Assembly (NCBI GenBank): GCA_021847015.1
Contig: JAJZVW010000009.1
Coordinates: 1-64,000 of the forward strand
Length of the DNA: 64,000 nt
Reading direction: 5' to 3'
From: Pseudomonadota bacterium
Lineage (GTDB): Bacteria > Pseudomonadota > Alphaproteobacteria > Rhodospirillales > Magnetospirillaceae
Positions 51,635 through 58,756 of the stretch are shown here, one piece after another. Numbering within the stretch: the first letter of the stretch is position 1; every line of letters starts with the position of its first letter. The notes under the pieces are model-generated. The model searched no databases. It was not told the origin of the DNA and saw only the letters and a program-made list of their open reading frames with translations. A program made the translations under genes and the position numbers.

Positions 51635-51869
51635 TGATATGCCCTTGCTCAAACTGAATAACATCAAAGCATAACGTCTTGCCGCGCGCCTTACTGTACT
51701 CGACAGCGGCGCGCTGTAGTTCGCCACACTTTCGCTCGTCATAGGACGGCGACGCTGGATCGAGTTCGATGGATGCGGTTACAGTTAGAACACTTTTTAT
51801 GGTGCCGTCCCGCTCATGAAGTTGGCCAACGCGATAGCCGCTCGCATATTTATGTGTGAATCCCATCAA
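51627..51869 (-). CDS. Small hypothetical protein at the cargo-side end of transposon 2
   Basis: This 80-residue protein overlaps the start of the next small gene by 8 bases, so they are coupled. It reads GFTHKYASGYRVGQLHERDG and later TVTASIELDPASP, a likely small beta-rich domain with a C-terminal helix. No family is recognised. Start may be at 51869 or one codon on. Confidence 0.5.
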   Translation of the reverse strand: MMGFTHKYASGYRVGQLHERDGTIKSVLTVTASIELDPASPSYDERKCGELQRAAVEYSKARGKTLCFDVIQFEQGHINA

Positions 51870-51966
51870 ACCCTCCCATGCTTTTCGCTAAGCATATAGG
51901 AGGTGGGGCGGCATCGCCACCCCCCGTCAAGGGGCGTCAAATTTCAAACTGAGACACTACCCAAAA

Positions 51967-52057
51967 GCGCCCTTTGGGCTTGTGCAGCCGGTTCCCCGCG
52001 AAGCCTCTTGACGCCGGCAGGCACCATGGGGCGGCGCTTCCGATGGTCGCTCATCAG
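51967..52057 (+). repeat. 91-bp direct repeat, left copy
   Basis: This matches 53874-53964 with only two differences. It starts GCGCCCTTTGGGCTTGTGCA and ends ATCAG. The copy contains the 3' two-thirds of the 67-nt hairpin element; its 5' arm was cut by transposon 2. The two copies bound 1.9 kb holding three small genes and a tyrosine recombinase. Confidence 0.85.
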
Positions 52058-52072
52058 ACGAGAAGAAAAATG

Positions 52073-52122
52073 GTTAGCGACTAACTTTTTCGATTGCCAT
52101 AGTTAGGAACTAACCGTATAAT
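52073..52122 (+). promoter_or_regulatory. Strong promoter with two GTTAG-N3-CTAAC operators
   Basis: TTGCCA (52094-52099) and a perfect TATAAT (52117-52122) are 17 bases apart. The dyad GTTAGGAACTAAC (52102-52114) sits between them and a second, GTTAGCGACTAAC (52073-52085), lies 29 bases upstream centre to centre. A repressor bound there would block the promoter. It drives the three small plus-strand genes. The repressor is not identified. Confidence 0.8.
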
Positions 52123-52150
52123 GGTGGCATCAAGACGGATGGAGGCAACC

Positions 52151-52423
52151 ATGCTGAAAATGACCAATATTCCCGATGCGGTGTTTCTGGTGGCCCTCGA
52201 CCACATGGGCCAGGAACGCCCCGATAATCCGGCTGATGCCCGCGATGTTCTATTGAGCGCCGAAGGGAGGTGCGATTACGACCCGCCGGTGGTCAAGCAG
52301 GGTCCGACGGTGCATGGCACACTTACCGCCTTCGGCCTGGCCCTCGCGCAGTACGTCAGCCTATCCGGCCCGTTCAATGAAGATGATGGGGAGTTCGCCG
52401 GCATCAACGGTTACGAAGTCTGA
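52151..52423 (+). CDS. Small hypothetical protein
   Basis: This 90-residue protein has GGAGG 5 bases before its ATG. It has an acidic composition, ending GPFNEDDGEFAGINGYEV. The next gene starts in its stop codon (TGATG). It is first in a three-gene unit behind the promoter at 52094-52122. No family recognised. Confidence 0.6.
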   Translation: MLKMTNIPDAVFLVALDHMGQERPDNPADARDVLLSAEGRCDYDPPVVKQGPTVHGTLTAFGLALAQYVSLSGPFNEDDGEFAGINGYEV

Positions 52424-52596
52424 TGGTCAAGACGAATGCCGAGAAGGTCGCGGCCGCTGAGAAGAAACGGCGTGACCGTGGGGAAACGAAAATCCCCGTA
52501 TGGGTGCCCGACAATCCCGAGGCGAAAGCCAAGGTGCGCGAGTTGGCCGCCGAACTGTGCGCCGCCGCGCTGAAAGACAAGGAGCAGGGGAAGTGA
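52423..52596 (+). CDS. Small ribbon-helix-helix-like protein
   Basis: This 57-residue protein begins MVKTNAEKVAAAEKKRRDRG and continues TKIPVWVPDNPEAKAKVREL AAEL. A beta strand followed by two helices after a basic start is the ribbon-helix-helix plan. It is coupled at both ends, so it could be the operon's own repressor acting on the GTTAG dyads. That link is inference. Confidence 0.55.
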   Translation: MVKTNAEKVAAAEKKRRDRGETKIPVWVPDNPEAKAKVRELAAELCAAALKDKEQGK

Positions 52597-52760
52597 GCGC
52601 AGCAATCAACATCCTGGGCGAGAGGGCCGACCCCATGAAGTGGGAGGGCTACAGCCTTTGGCGCGTCTCCGACAGCTTGGGCGGGGTGGAGGATGACGCC
52701 ATCGTTTGCCGACGACCACGGAATAGACCTACGCGCTTCCTGATCGAGAATATGCAGTGA
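52593..52760 (+). CDS. Small hypothetical protein
   Basis: This 55-residue protein starts with GTG in a GTGA overlap with the preceding gene. It has SLWRVSDSLGGVEDDAIVCR and a basic end. No family recognised. It converges on the recombinase gene 5 bases later. Confidence 0.5.
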   Translation: MSAAINILGERADPMKWEGYSLWRVSDSLGGVEDDAIVCRRPRNRPTRFLIENMQ

Positions 52761-52765
52761 CGGCC

Positions 52766-53728
52766 CTACAGCAGATCGGCGGCGGGATTGTTGGCGAAAG
52801 CCTCTTCGTCCTCGATGTAGGGCATCGTCGCTGCAACCGACTTGTGCCGAAGGTGCTGGCGAAGCCGCACCAACGGCACCTGGCGCCGGGCCGCCTCCGT
52901 CGCCATGCCACGGCGCAGGCTGTGACCGCCCAGCGCCTTCGGATCGAGGCCGATTGCTTTCCCGGCCTTCTTCACCAGCGCGCCGACCATCTGGGGCGCC
53001 AGCGGGCCATTCTCCACTTCATCGTCAAACACCAGCGGCCGGAACACCGGCCCCTTGTCGATGCTGGCCGCCGCGAGCCATTCCCGCACGGCCGCGACGG
53101 GGCACACGTCGCCGCTTCGGCCCCGAGGCACGGCGACCCGTTGGCCGGCATTTTCCCGGTCCCCCTTGGCCCCGCGGATTCGGAGGACAAGGCCCTTTTC
53201 GCTCCAAATGAGATCATCGACCGTCAGGCCGCAGATTTCCGACCGGCGCAAGGCGCCCGCGAACCCGAGCAGGAGAATCGCCTTGTCTCGCTTGGCGCGG
53301 AGGGCGCCGCGCGTCGGCAAGCTCTCGATCATCGCCCGGAGATCGACGGTTGCCAGCGCCAGCTTGCGCTTTGGCTCACTGCCGATGGTCCGCTTGATGC
53401 CGGCCACCAGCTCGGCCACCGCAGCCGAGCGCGTAGGGGAGGGCAACTCTGCCAAGTCATGCGCCTTCGCAATGGCGGAGCGCGTCCGAATGATAGTGGC
53501 GACTTTCCAGCCCTTGCGGACCTTGGCCGTGAAATAGGCCATGACGGTTTCCACCGTCGCCGGCAGCGCAGAGCAGTCGTGCATTTCGCACCAGGACCGG
53601 AATTGCCGGAAGTCGCCGCTGTATCCCCGCCGGGTGGACGGCGCCCGGCTGGCCTGTTGAAATTCCTTCGCCTGCACCAGCAGGGCCGCCAGGTTGTCCG
53701 CAAGAGCGTCGGGGAGATCGTCTGCCAT
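52766..53728 (-). CDS. Tyrosine recombinase (XerD-like)
   Basis: The 320-residue protein has the catalytic set: Arg in GALRRSEICG, Lys in IRGAKGD, HSLRRGM (His and Arg), LRHKS (His) and Tyr in TMPYIEDE. A core-binding domain with SRAPSTRRGYSGDFRQFRSW lies at the start. It is distinct from the 8418 integrase. The 91-bp direct repeats on both sides may be its recombination sites. Confidence 0.92.
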   Translation of the reverse strand: MADDLPDALADNLAALLVQAKEFQQASRAPSTRRGYSGDFRQFRSWCEMHDCSALPATVETVMAYFTAKVRKGWKVATIIRTRSAIAKAHDLAELPSPTRSAAVAELVAGIKRTIGSEPKRKLALATVDLRAMIESLPTRGALRAKRDKAILLLGFAGALRRSEICGLTVDDLIWSEKGLVLRIRGAKGDRENAGQRVAVPRGRSGDVCPVAAVREWLAAASIDKGPVFRPLVFDDEVENGPLAPQMVGALVKKAGKAIGLDPKALGGHSLRRGMATEAARRQVPLVRLRQHLRHKSVAATMPYIEDEEAFANNPAADLL

Positions 53729-53850
53729 GCCGGCACTCTACCAATGGGCATGGAGAACAAAAAGGGGCAATCGCTCGCCGCTAAGGCAGAGGGTGAGGCC
53801 CTTTGGTGCCTCACCCTCGCAGATCAGGCTTCTTTAGACCGAGACGCGAT

Positions 53851-53917
53851 CAAGAGGCTTCCGCCCAGCTTCCGCGCCCTTTGGGCTTGTGCAGCCGGTT
53901 CCCCGCGAAGCCTCTTG
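53851..53917 (+). repeat. 67-nt covarying hairpin element, full copy
   Basis: CAAGAGGCTTC (53851-53861) pairs with GAAGCCTCTTG (53907-53917). The interior carries GCCCTTTGGGC as a second hairpin. A 67-nt counterpart is at 11515-11581 on the other strand, with compensatory stem changes. A 5'-truncated copy is at 51967. Confidence 0.75.
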
Positions 53918-53964
53918 ACGCCGACAGGCACCATGGGGCGGCGCTTCCGATGGTCGCTTATCAG
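53874..53964 (+). repeat. 91-bp direct repeat, right copy
   Basis: This matches 51967-52057 except for two positions. It overlaps the last part of the hairpin element and the 3' end of the repressor-like gene. Together the copies look like attachment sites or the trace of a segmental duplication. Confidence 0.8.
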
Positions 53965-54176
53965 GTAGGTTTGACCATCAAATGTTTCCCGGCCAGGAGG
54001 TATTTGCGGCTTTCCTCCGATATTTCCGGCCAGACCGACAGTAGGGCCACGAGGGATGCCGGCGGTTCGGCTTCTCCGGCGAGATAGCGATAGGCCACCG
54101 AACGATGAACCCCGGCCAGGGTAGCGAGTTGAGCCACGGTGAGCCCGAGGCGGGCGATGGTGTCACGATCGATCAT
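53961..54176 (-). CDS. Helix-turn-helix repressor-like protein
   Basis: This 71-residue protein is a Cro/CI-type or excisionase-type helix-turn-helix: IARLGLTVAQLATLAGVHRSVAYRYLAGEAEPP, then PASLVALLSVWPEIS. It diverges from the 54298 operon across two identical operators, which it most likely binds. It is small for a repressor and has no oligomerisation domain visible. Confidence 0.75.
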   Translation of the reverse strand: MIDRDTIARLGLTVAQLATLAGVHRSVAYRYLAGEAEPPASLVALLSVWPEISEESRKYLLAGKHLMVKPT

Positions 54177-54192
54177 GGCGGCACTATATCAA

Positions 54193-54244
54193 TGTCGCAC
54201 TCATGCGACAATTCCTCTTGACGCTATGTCGCATCCGTGCGACA
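54193..54244. promoter_or_regulatory. Two TGTCGCA-N4-TGCGACA operators
   Basis: Perfect dyads at 54193-54210 and 54227-54244, 34 bases centre to centre, lie between the divergent helix-turn-helix gene and the 54298 operon. TTGACG at 54219 reads as a -35 for the plus strand. One dyad would overlap each promoter, the arrangement of an autoregulated switch. Confidence 0.8.
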
Positions 54245-54297
54245 CTCAATCATCAATAGAGGGCGCCTCGCTGATGAACAGGGGCGGAGAAGACCGA

Positions 54298-54579
54298 ATG
54301 ACCAATCACCCGAACCGCTCGACCATCTCTTTCCGTTTCATCGCCTTTTCGACCGTTTCCGGGAACTCGCTGTTCCGGGCGGCCACCGCCGTCGAGGCGC
54401 GGGATATGGCGATCAAAGAGCACCACTTGGACGACGACGCTTACGTTGAGGTCCTGGACTGCGGCGAGAACGGCCGGAAGGTTTGGGATCGGGGTCTTCC
54501 TCTCCACCAGGCCCGCGAGGGGCATGAGGTGGTGTTTCGTGGTGCGGGCTATCCACACCTTCCCGCGATTGCCCTGTAA
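54298..54579 (+). CDS. Hypothetical protein, first gene of the operator-controlled operon
   Basis: This 93-residue protein begins MTNHPNRSTISFRFIAFSTV and has a mixed alpha/beta sequence with HLDDDAYVEVLDCGENGRKV. A GGAGA lies before ATG 54298; an upstream ATG (54274) is also possible. It is followed 12 bases later by the next gene. No family recognised. Confidence 0.6.
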   Translation: MTNHPNRSTISFRFIAFSTVSGNSLFRAATAVEARDMAIKEHHLDDDAYVEVLDCGENGRKVWDRGLPLHQAREGHEVVFRGAGYPHLPAIAL

Positions 54580-54591
54580 GGGAGCCCAGCC

Positions 54592-54822
54592 GTGAACAAG
54601 GATCGCCGGAAGGTAATCGAGCAAGCCACTGAATTGCTTGCGCGCGCCAAGGAACTCATCGAGCAGGCCCGCGACGAGGAACAGGAATATTTCGACAACA
54701 TGCCCGAGAGCTTCCAGAGCAGCGAAAAGGGCGAACGCGCCGAAGCCGCCGCCGAGGCCCTTGACGAGGCGTTCAACGCTATCGAAGAAGCGGAAGCCGC
54801 CTGCGGCACCGCGACTGAATAA
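54592..54822 (+). CDS. Small acidic coiled-coil protein
   Basis: This 76-residue protein starts with GTG. It is nearly all helix and very acidic (ELLARAKELIEQARDEEQEY, then EAAAEALDEAFNAIEEAEAA). Similar proteins recur in phage and plasmid regions. No function known; DNA mimicry is possible from charge only. Confidence 0.6.
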   Translation: MNKDRRKVIEQATELLARAKELIEQARDEEQEYFDNMPESFQSSEKGERAEAAAEALDEAFNAIEEAEAACGTATE

Positions 54823-54838
54823 CCCAAGGGGGCGAGCC

Positions 54839-55147
54839 ATGCGGTGCAGCACCGAACATTTCAGCCGCAGCCTAATGTACCAGTCGGTCAACGACGGTGA
54901 GGCCGCGCTCGCCCGCATGGTTATCAAGTTCATCGGCGGCATTCGCGGTCCCCGCGGTACTCCGGTGACACTTAAGCAGATTGAGCAGTGGTTCCGCGCC
55001 ACCGATAAGGTCTTTCTGGGAAAGGTACTGACCACCCTAGTCTATGACGGCAAGGTGATGATCGGTCAGCGGTCATTCAATTCCAGCCGCCGCGCAAACG
55101 GCAGCTATGTCTACTGGCTGCCCGAGACGGGCGAACTCAAGCACTAA
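54839..55147 (+). CDS. Small hypothetical protein, winged-helix-like
   Basis: This 102-residue protein begins MRCSTEHFSRSLMYQSVNDG. The middle VTLKQIEQWFRATDKVFLGKVLTTLVYDGKVMIG followed by YVYWLPETGE could be a winged helix. It sits 16 bases after the preceding gene. No family recognised. Confidence 0.55.
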   Translation: MRCSTEHFSRSLMYQSVNDGEAALARMVIKFIGGIRGPRGTPVTLKQIEQWFRATDKVFLGKVLTTLVYDGKVMIGQRSFNSSRRANGSYVYWLPETGELKH

Positions 55148-55159
55148 TGGAGCCCCGGT

Positions 55160-55393
55160 ATGGCTTACGATAACGCAAACTATTTTCTCAAGGTCATTGC
55201 CGACGCCCGCGAAGGCCGCATTTCGCTCGATGAGGCGTGTGAATGTTCTTCTTCTGAACAATGCATGGTTCTTCTTGGCATCGGGACACAGGAGGCCGTC
55301 GAAAAACTAAACCGCTCGCTCGGCGCGGCATGGCGGCGCATGAACGCCGATCAGCGCGAGGTGGTCCTCGCCGCGTGGCGTGAACAACCCTAA
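55160..55393 (+). CDS. Small hypothetical protein
   Basis: This 77-residue protein is helical with two cysteines (ACECSSSEQC). It has a clear position in the operon, 12 bases after its neighbour, ending 43 bases before the radical SAM gene. No family recognised. Confidence 0.5.
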   Translation: MAYDNANYFLKVIADAREGRISLDEACECSSSEQCMVLLGIGTQEAVEKLNRSLGAAWRRMNADQREVVLAAWREQP

Positions 55394-55436
55394 CAGCGCC
55401 GTTTCCTGATCTTTAGACCCGCAACCGAGGCACCCT

Positions 55437-56423
55437 ATGGAAACCGTGGCCCTCTACGATGTGGACAGCACCACTCCGAACTTGGCCCTGGCGCGGATCG
55501 CCCGAGCCGAGGGCGAGAAGGGCAATCGCGTCGTGCGCTACGATCCGACCGAGCCATTGCTGAACGCTGGGCGCTTTGATCGGATTTATGCGTCGAAAAT
55601 CTTCACCCGCTCGGATGGCCGTTTCCTCGACCCCGAGCGCATGGAGATCGGCGGAACTGGCGTTGATTTGCGGAAGACGCTACCGCCGGAGATCGAGCGG
55701 CTTCCGCCCGACTGGTCACTGTGGCCGGGCTTCAAGGATAACCTTGGGTTCGCTATGAGGGGATGCCGGCGCCGATGCGATTTTTGCTTTGTGCCCGAAA
55801 AGGAAGGACGCGCTAGGCCAGCAAGCACCATCAAGGACTTACTCGTACAAGACAGCGATTTCCTGATTCTGTTGGATAATGATTTCTTCGGCAATCCCGA
55901 GTGGCGCGAGCGCGTTGATGAAATTCACCGCCTAGACCTCACGGTAAACCTATCGCAAGGCATCAACGTCCGAAGCATCACGGACGAGCAGGCCCGCGCG
56001 CTTGCCGGCCTGGTGAACGCCAGACCGAACAGGGGCGGCAGCCGATTGACCAATCTGCACCGCACGCGAGGCCAATTTCATTTCGCCTGGGACAACCCGA
56101 AGGATGAAGCCCGCGTAGTGGCTGGAATCAGCCGCCTTGATGCCGCCGGCATCAAGCGTTGGCGCATGGCCTGCTATGTCCTGATCGGCTTCAACACCAC
56201 TCCAGCCGAAGACGAGCACCGCGTTCAGACGCTCCGTCGGCTGAAAATTGACCCCTTCGTGATGCCCTACGATCCTGATGACGCTCGCCAGGCCAGGTTC
56301 GCCAGATGGGCAAATGACAAGGCTATCTTCGGCACGGTTCGGACCTTCTCCGACTACGACGGCACCGTGAGATACCGGCCGGAGATCGCCGCCGAACCCA
56401 GCGCGCAAGCGGTTCTGCTATGA
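55437..56423 (+). CDS. Mobile-element radical SAM protein
   Basis: The 328-residue protein has an N-terminal Rossmann-like part (TVALYDVDSTTPNLALARIA) and the cluster motif CRRRCDFC at about residues 109-116, the CxxxCxxC of radical SAM enzymes. LDNDFFGNPEW and NLSQGINVRSITDEQ follow as barrel segments. Related proteins occur in phages and plasmids with unknown substrates. It is in a run of orphans with no obvious pathway partner. Confidence 0.8.
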   Translation: METVALYDVDSTTPNLALARIARAEGEKGNRVVRYDPTEPLLNAGRFDRIYASKIFTRSDGRFLDPERMEIGGTGVDLRKTLPPEIERLPPDWSLWPGFKDNLGFAMRGCRRRCDFCFVPEKEGRARPASTIKDLLVQDSDFLILLDNDFFGNPEWRERVDEIHRLDLTVNLSQGINVRSITDEQARALAGLVNARPNRGGSRLTNLHRTRGQFHFAWDNPKDEARVVAGISRLDAAGIKRWRMACYVLIGFNTTPAEDEHRVQTLRRLKIDPFVMPYDPDDARQARFARWANDKAIFGTVRTFSDYDGTVRYRPEIAAEPSAQAVLL

Positions 56424-56467
56424 GCACGTTTTCCTGATCTTTTGACCGACAACTGAGGATATTGACC

Positions 56468-56854
56468 GTGGCAAGTGACCTGATCAAAGTGAGGCGCTTA
56501 TTCTCCCGCGTTTTCGACTATTTTTTTCCTCTCGTTAAAACAACAACAGCCGGGACCTGCGACGGTATTATTCTTCATAATAGCCGAGACAGTCAAATAG
56601 ACAAACCATTTCCCAGTTCGCTTCCTCCAGGGCGTTACCCAGCTACTGCTACATATGGCGATTTTTGCGATGAAAACTGTATTATTGGATACGATTCCAT
56701 TATGGGGACGTATTTTTTCCAGTCCGGCCGGGAAAATGACGCGGGGCTGCCCGTGGTTTGGTTTGGGCGTGCGCAATACGCATATCCGGCCCTTAACGAC
56801 CTTCGTTTTGCGCTCCTTGAGCGCGGTATCGTTATTACCGATATTTGTGATTAA
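56468..56854 (+). CDS. Hypothetical protein, AT-rich
   Basis: This 128-residue protein uses GTG 56468 with GAGG 9 bases upstream; TTG 56462 is also possible. It has a basic start, and two cysteines in YGDFCDENCIIGYDS. Base composition is visibly lower in GC than the neighbours. No family recognised. Confidence 0.5.
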   Translation: MASDLIKVRRLFSRVFDYFFPLVKTTTAGTCDGIILHNSRDSQIDKPFPSSLPPGRYPATATYGDFCDENCIIGYDSIMGTYFFQSGRENDAGLPVVWFGRAQYAYPALNDLRFALLERGIVITDICD

Positions 56855-56916
56855 GAACCGATGGCTGGCCAATTGGTGAGCGTGAGAGCCCACCACCACA
56901 TCGACGGACGGTAGTT

Positions 56917-57408
56917 ATGGGCCGGAGACATAAGCGCGAGCCCGAGACATCGAGCGCAACGTCCCTCCCTCCACTCTTGGCGTACATCGAAGTCGCTGGT
57001 AGCGCCGATGCCGTTGCCGCGAAACGCGCAGAAGCCGAGACCATGATAAATCGCCTCTATGAACAACAAGCCGACCTAATCACCGCAGACCGTCTCGCGC
57101 CAGACACCATCCAGGGCGCCAACACGACCGTCGTGGGGATCGCCGCCGAGATTGCGGACCTCGCTGACCAGCTCGCCGCGGGGGCCACACATGCCGCCAG
57201 TACCCACGCGGATCTTCGCCGTCGCCATACAGACGCATGCACTCGCCTCGCCGAGGCTCGCGCACACCTCGATACCCTCACCCGGGAAGCCGCTGATCGC
57301 GCCCGCCGGCTTAACGATATCGCGGCCGATATCGAGTCTTGGGAAGCCAGACGCGAGAAGCATGGTCGAGACCTCGTGAACGCTCGAAAGCGTTTCCTCG
57401 TCCCCTAG
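56917..57408 (+). CDS. Coiled-coil hypothetical protein
   Basis: This 163-residue protein is helical from residue 30 on, with long Ala/Arg/Asp-rich heptads (IAAEIADLADQLAAGATHAA, DACTRLAEARAHLDTLTREA). It looks like a structural or DNA-associated protein. The basic N-terminus MGRRHKREPE is disordered. No family recognised. Confidence 0.55.
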   Translation: MGRRHKREPETSSATSLPPLLAYIEVAGSADAVAAKRAEAETMINRLYEQQADLITADRLAPDTIQGANTTVVGIAAEIADLADQLAAGATHAASTHADLRRRHTDACTRLAEARAHLDTLTREAADRARRLNDIAADIESWEARREKHGRDLVNARKRFLVP

Positions 57409-57586
57409 CCATAGTCGGCCGGCGCCAGGGGAGGGGGCGGTGCTCTCTGATCTCAATTGTCGTTTTTCGGTATAGCCATATGCGGCGGTCTCCCGAGACA
57501 TCTTTAGCGTCTCTTTTGCATCCTTTTTCGATTTGTGCGACGCTTCACAGCGATGCTCTAGACCCTAATACGACACGAAGGCGGTT

Positions 57587-58708
57587 ATGGCTCTATTCGG
57601 ATATCCTGCCAGCATCGCTCGTTGCGAACGCTGGATTGCCCATTATCGGAACCGTATCGCATACGAGCGCGCCATGCTGGACGAGGCGGGCGGCATTGTC
57701 GCGGATCGCGTGGGACCGCAGAAGGGCGGCGGCTGCAAATGCTGGGCCTCGCCGCGTGGTGGATGGTCCTATATCAAGAAGGTGAACAAGGTATCTGTGA
57801 CCGTGCTGGACAACTGGGGCAACGGCGGCGGGAACTTCACGCGGACAATTCCTTTCGACAAGCTGACTAAGGTGATGACGGCGGCCGAGGTTGAGGCCGC
57901 CCGCGTCGCCGGCCTTTTGATTGAGACGGCGGACGGTACCGGCTTTTGCCTTCGCCAGGCTCCCGGCGATGAAACCCGCGAAGAGACGAAGTCCGAGCAA
58001 AACGACCGCTTGCACCGGGAACACTTGGCCGCGACGACGGAGGAGGCGCCGGCATCGTCGGCCGAATTCCGAGAGATGGCCGACCAGCTCCGCAACGGCG
58101 CCGCCGTCAAGGTAGTGAGCGCGCCCCAGCTTTTTCCGACCCCGGCCGACATTACCGCCCGGATGGTGGACCTGGCCGAGATCGAGGACGGGCAGAGTAT
58201 CCTTGAGCCGTCCGCCGGCACTGGCGCCATTCTACGCGCCATCAAGGAAGAGGGCGCCGACGTCGAAACCGTGGCCGTCGAAATCAACGCCACCTTGGCC
58301 GGCGGCCTTGGCGACATGGCCGGGACTATCCACACCGCCGACTTTCTCGACTGTGCCGACCTGGGACGGTTTGACCGGGTGCTGATGAACCCGCCTTTCG
58401 CCAACGGTGCCGATATTCGCCACATCAAGCACGCCGTTTCGATGTTGAAGCCCGGCGGTCGGGTTGTGGCCATCTGCGCCAACGGCCCCCGCCAGCAAGG
58501 CCAGCTTCGGCCCTTGGCGTCCCAATGGGAAGAACTCCCCGCCGGCACCTTCGAGGGCACGGGCGTCCGCGCCGCCCTCCTGGTGATTGACGCCCCCGAG
58601 GCGGCCGAGGAGCCGGCGACTGCCGCCCCGGCGATCAGCGCCCCGCCGCCGGCCATGGCTGCGCAGGCCGCGCCGGTTGGCGCTGGCCATCAATTCGCGC
58701 TGTTCTGA
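57587..58708 (+). CDS. SAM-dependent methyltransferase with DUF3560-like N-terminus
   Basis: This 373-residue protein has an N-terminal helical part (RCERWIAHYRNRIAYERAML) of the kind found in DUF3560 plasmid proteins. The C-terminal domain has SAM motif LEPSAGTGAILRAI (about residues 204-217) and NPPFANGA (about 268-275), the N6-adenine-type catalytic motif. It is probably a DNA adenine methyltransferase; RNA as substrate cannot be excluded. It carries an Ala/Pro tail. Confidence 0.75.
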   Translation: MALFGYPASIARCERWIAHYRNRIAYERAMLDEAGGIVADRVGPQKGGGCKCWASPRGGWSYIKKVNKVSVTVLDNWGNGGGNFTRTIPFDKLTKVMTAAEVEAARVAGLLIETADGTGFCLRQAPGDETREETKSEQNDRLHREHLAATTEEAPASSAEFREMADQLRNGAAVKVVSAPQLFPTPADITARMVDLAEIEDGQSILEPSAGTGAILRAIKEEGADVETVAVEINATLAGGLGDMAGTIHTADFLDCADLGRFDRVLMNPPFANGADIRHIKHAVSMLKPGGRVVAICANGPRQQGQLRPLASQWEELPAGTFEGTGVRAALLVIDAPEAAEEPATAAPAISAPPPAMAAQAAPVGAGHQFALF

Positions 58709-58756
58709 CCCCCAGCCATCCCCGCCCCGGGAAGGGGCGGGGATGGAGCCTCGACC

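Larger units (their letters stand above)
48816..51961. mobile_element. IS1-like transposon 2 with OLD-like ATPase cargo
   Basis: The left end GGTGGTGTCTCAGTTTGAAA starts at 48816 and the right end (complement GGTAGTGTCTCAGTTTGAAA) finishes at 51961. It contains transposase, a large ATPase/TOPRIM gene, a small basic GGKARA protein and another small protein. The plan matches transposon 1: transposase at the GGTG end, cargo away from it, small protein tail-to-tail at the GGTA end. The 8 flanking bases differ (CGACGGCG against CAAAAGCG), so one flank was altered after insertion. Confidence 0.85.

Noticed and set aside
48808-51969. Target duplication for transposon 2
   Set aside because: The 8 bases on the left (CGACGGCG) and right (CAAAAGCG) do not match; no 8-9 bp duplication could be found.
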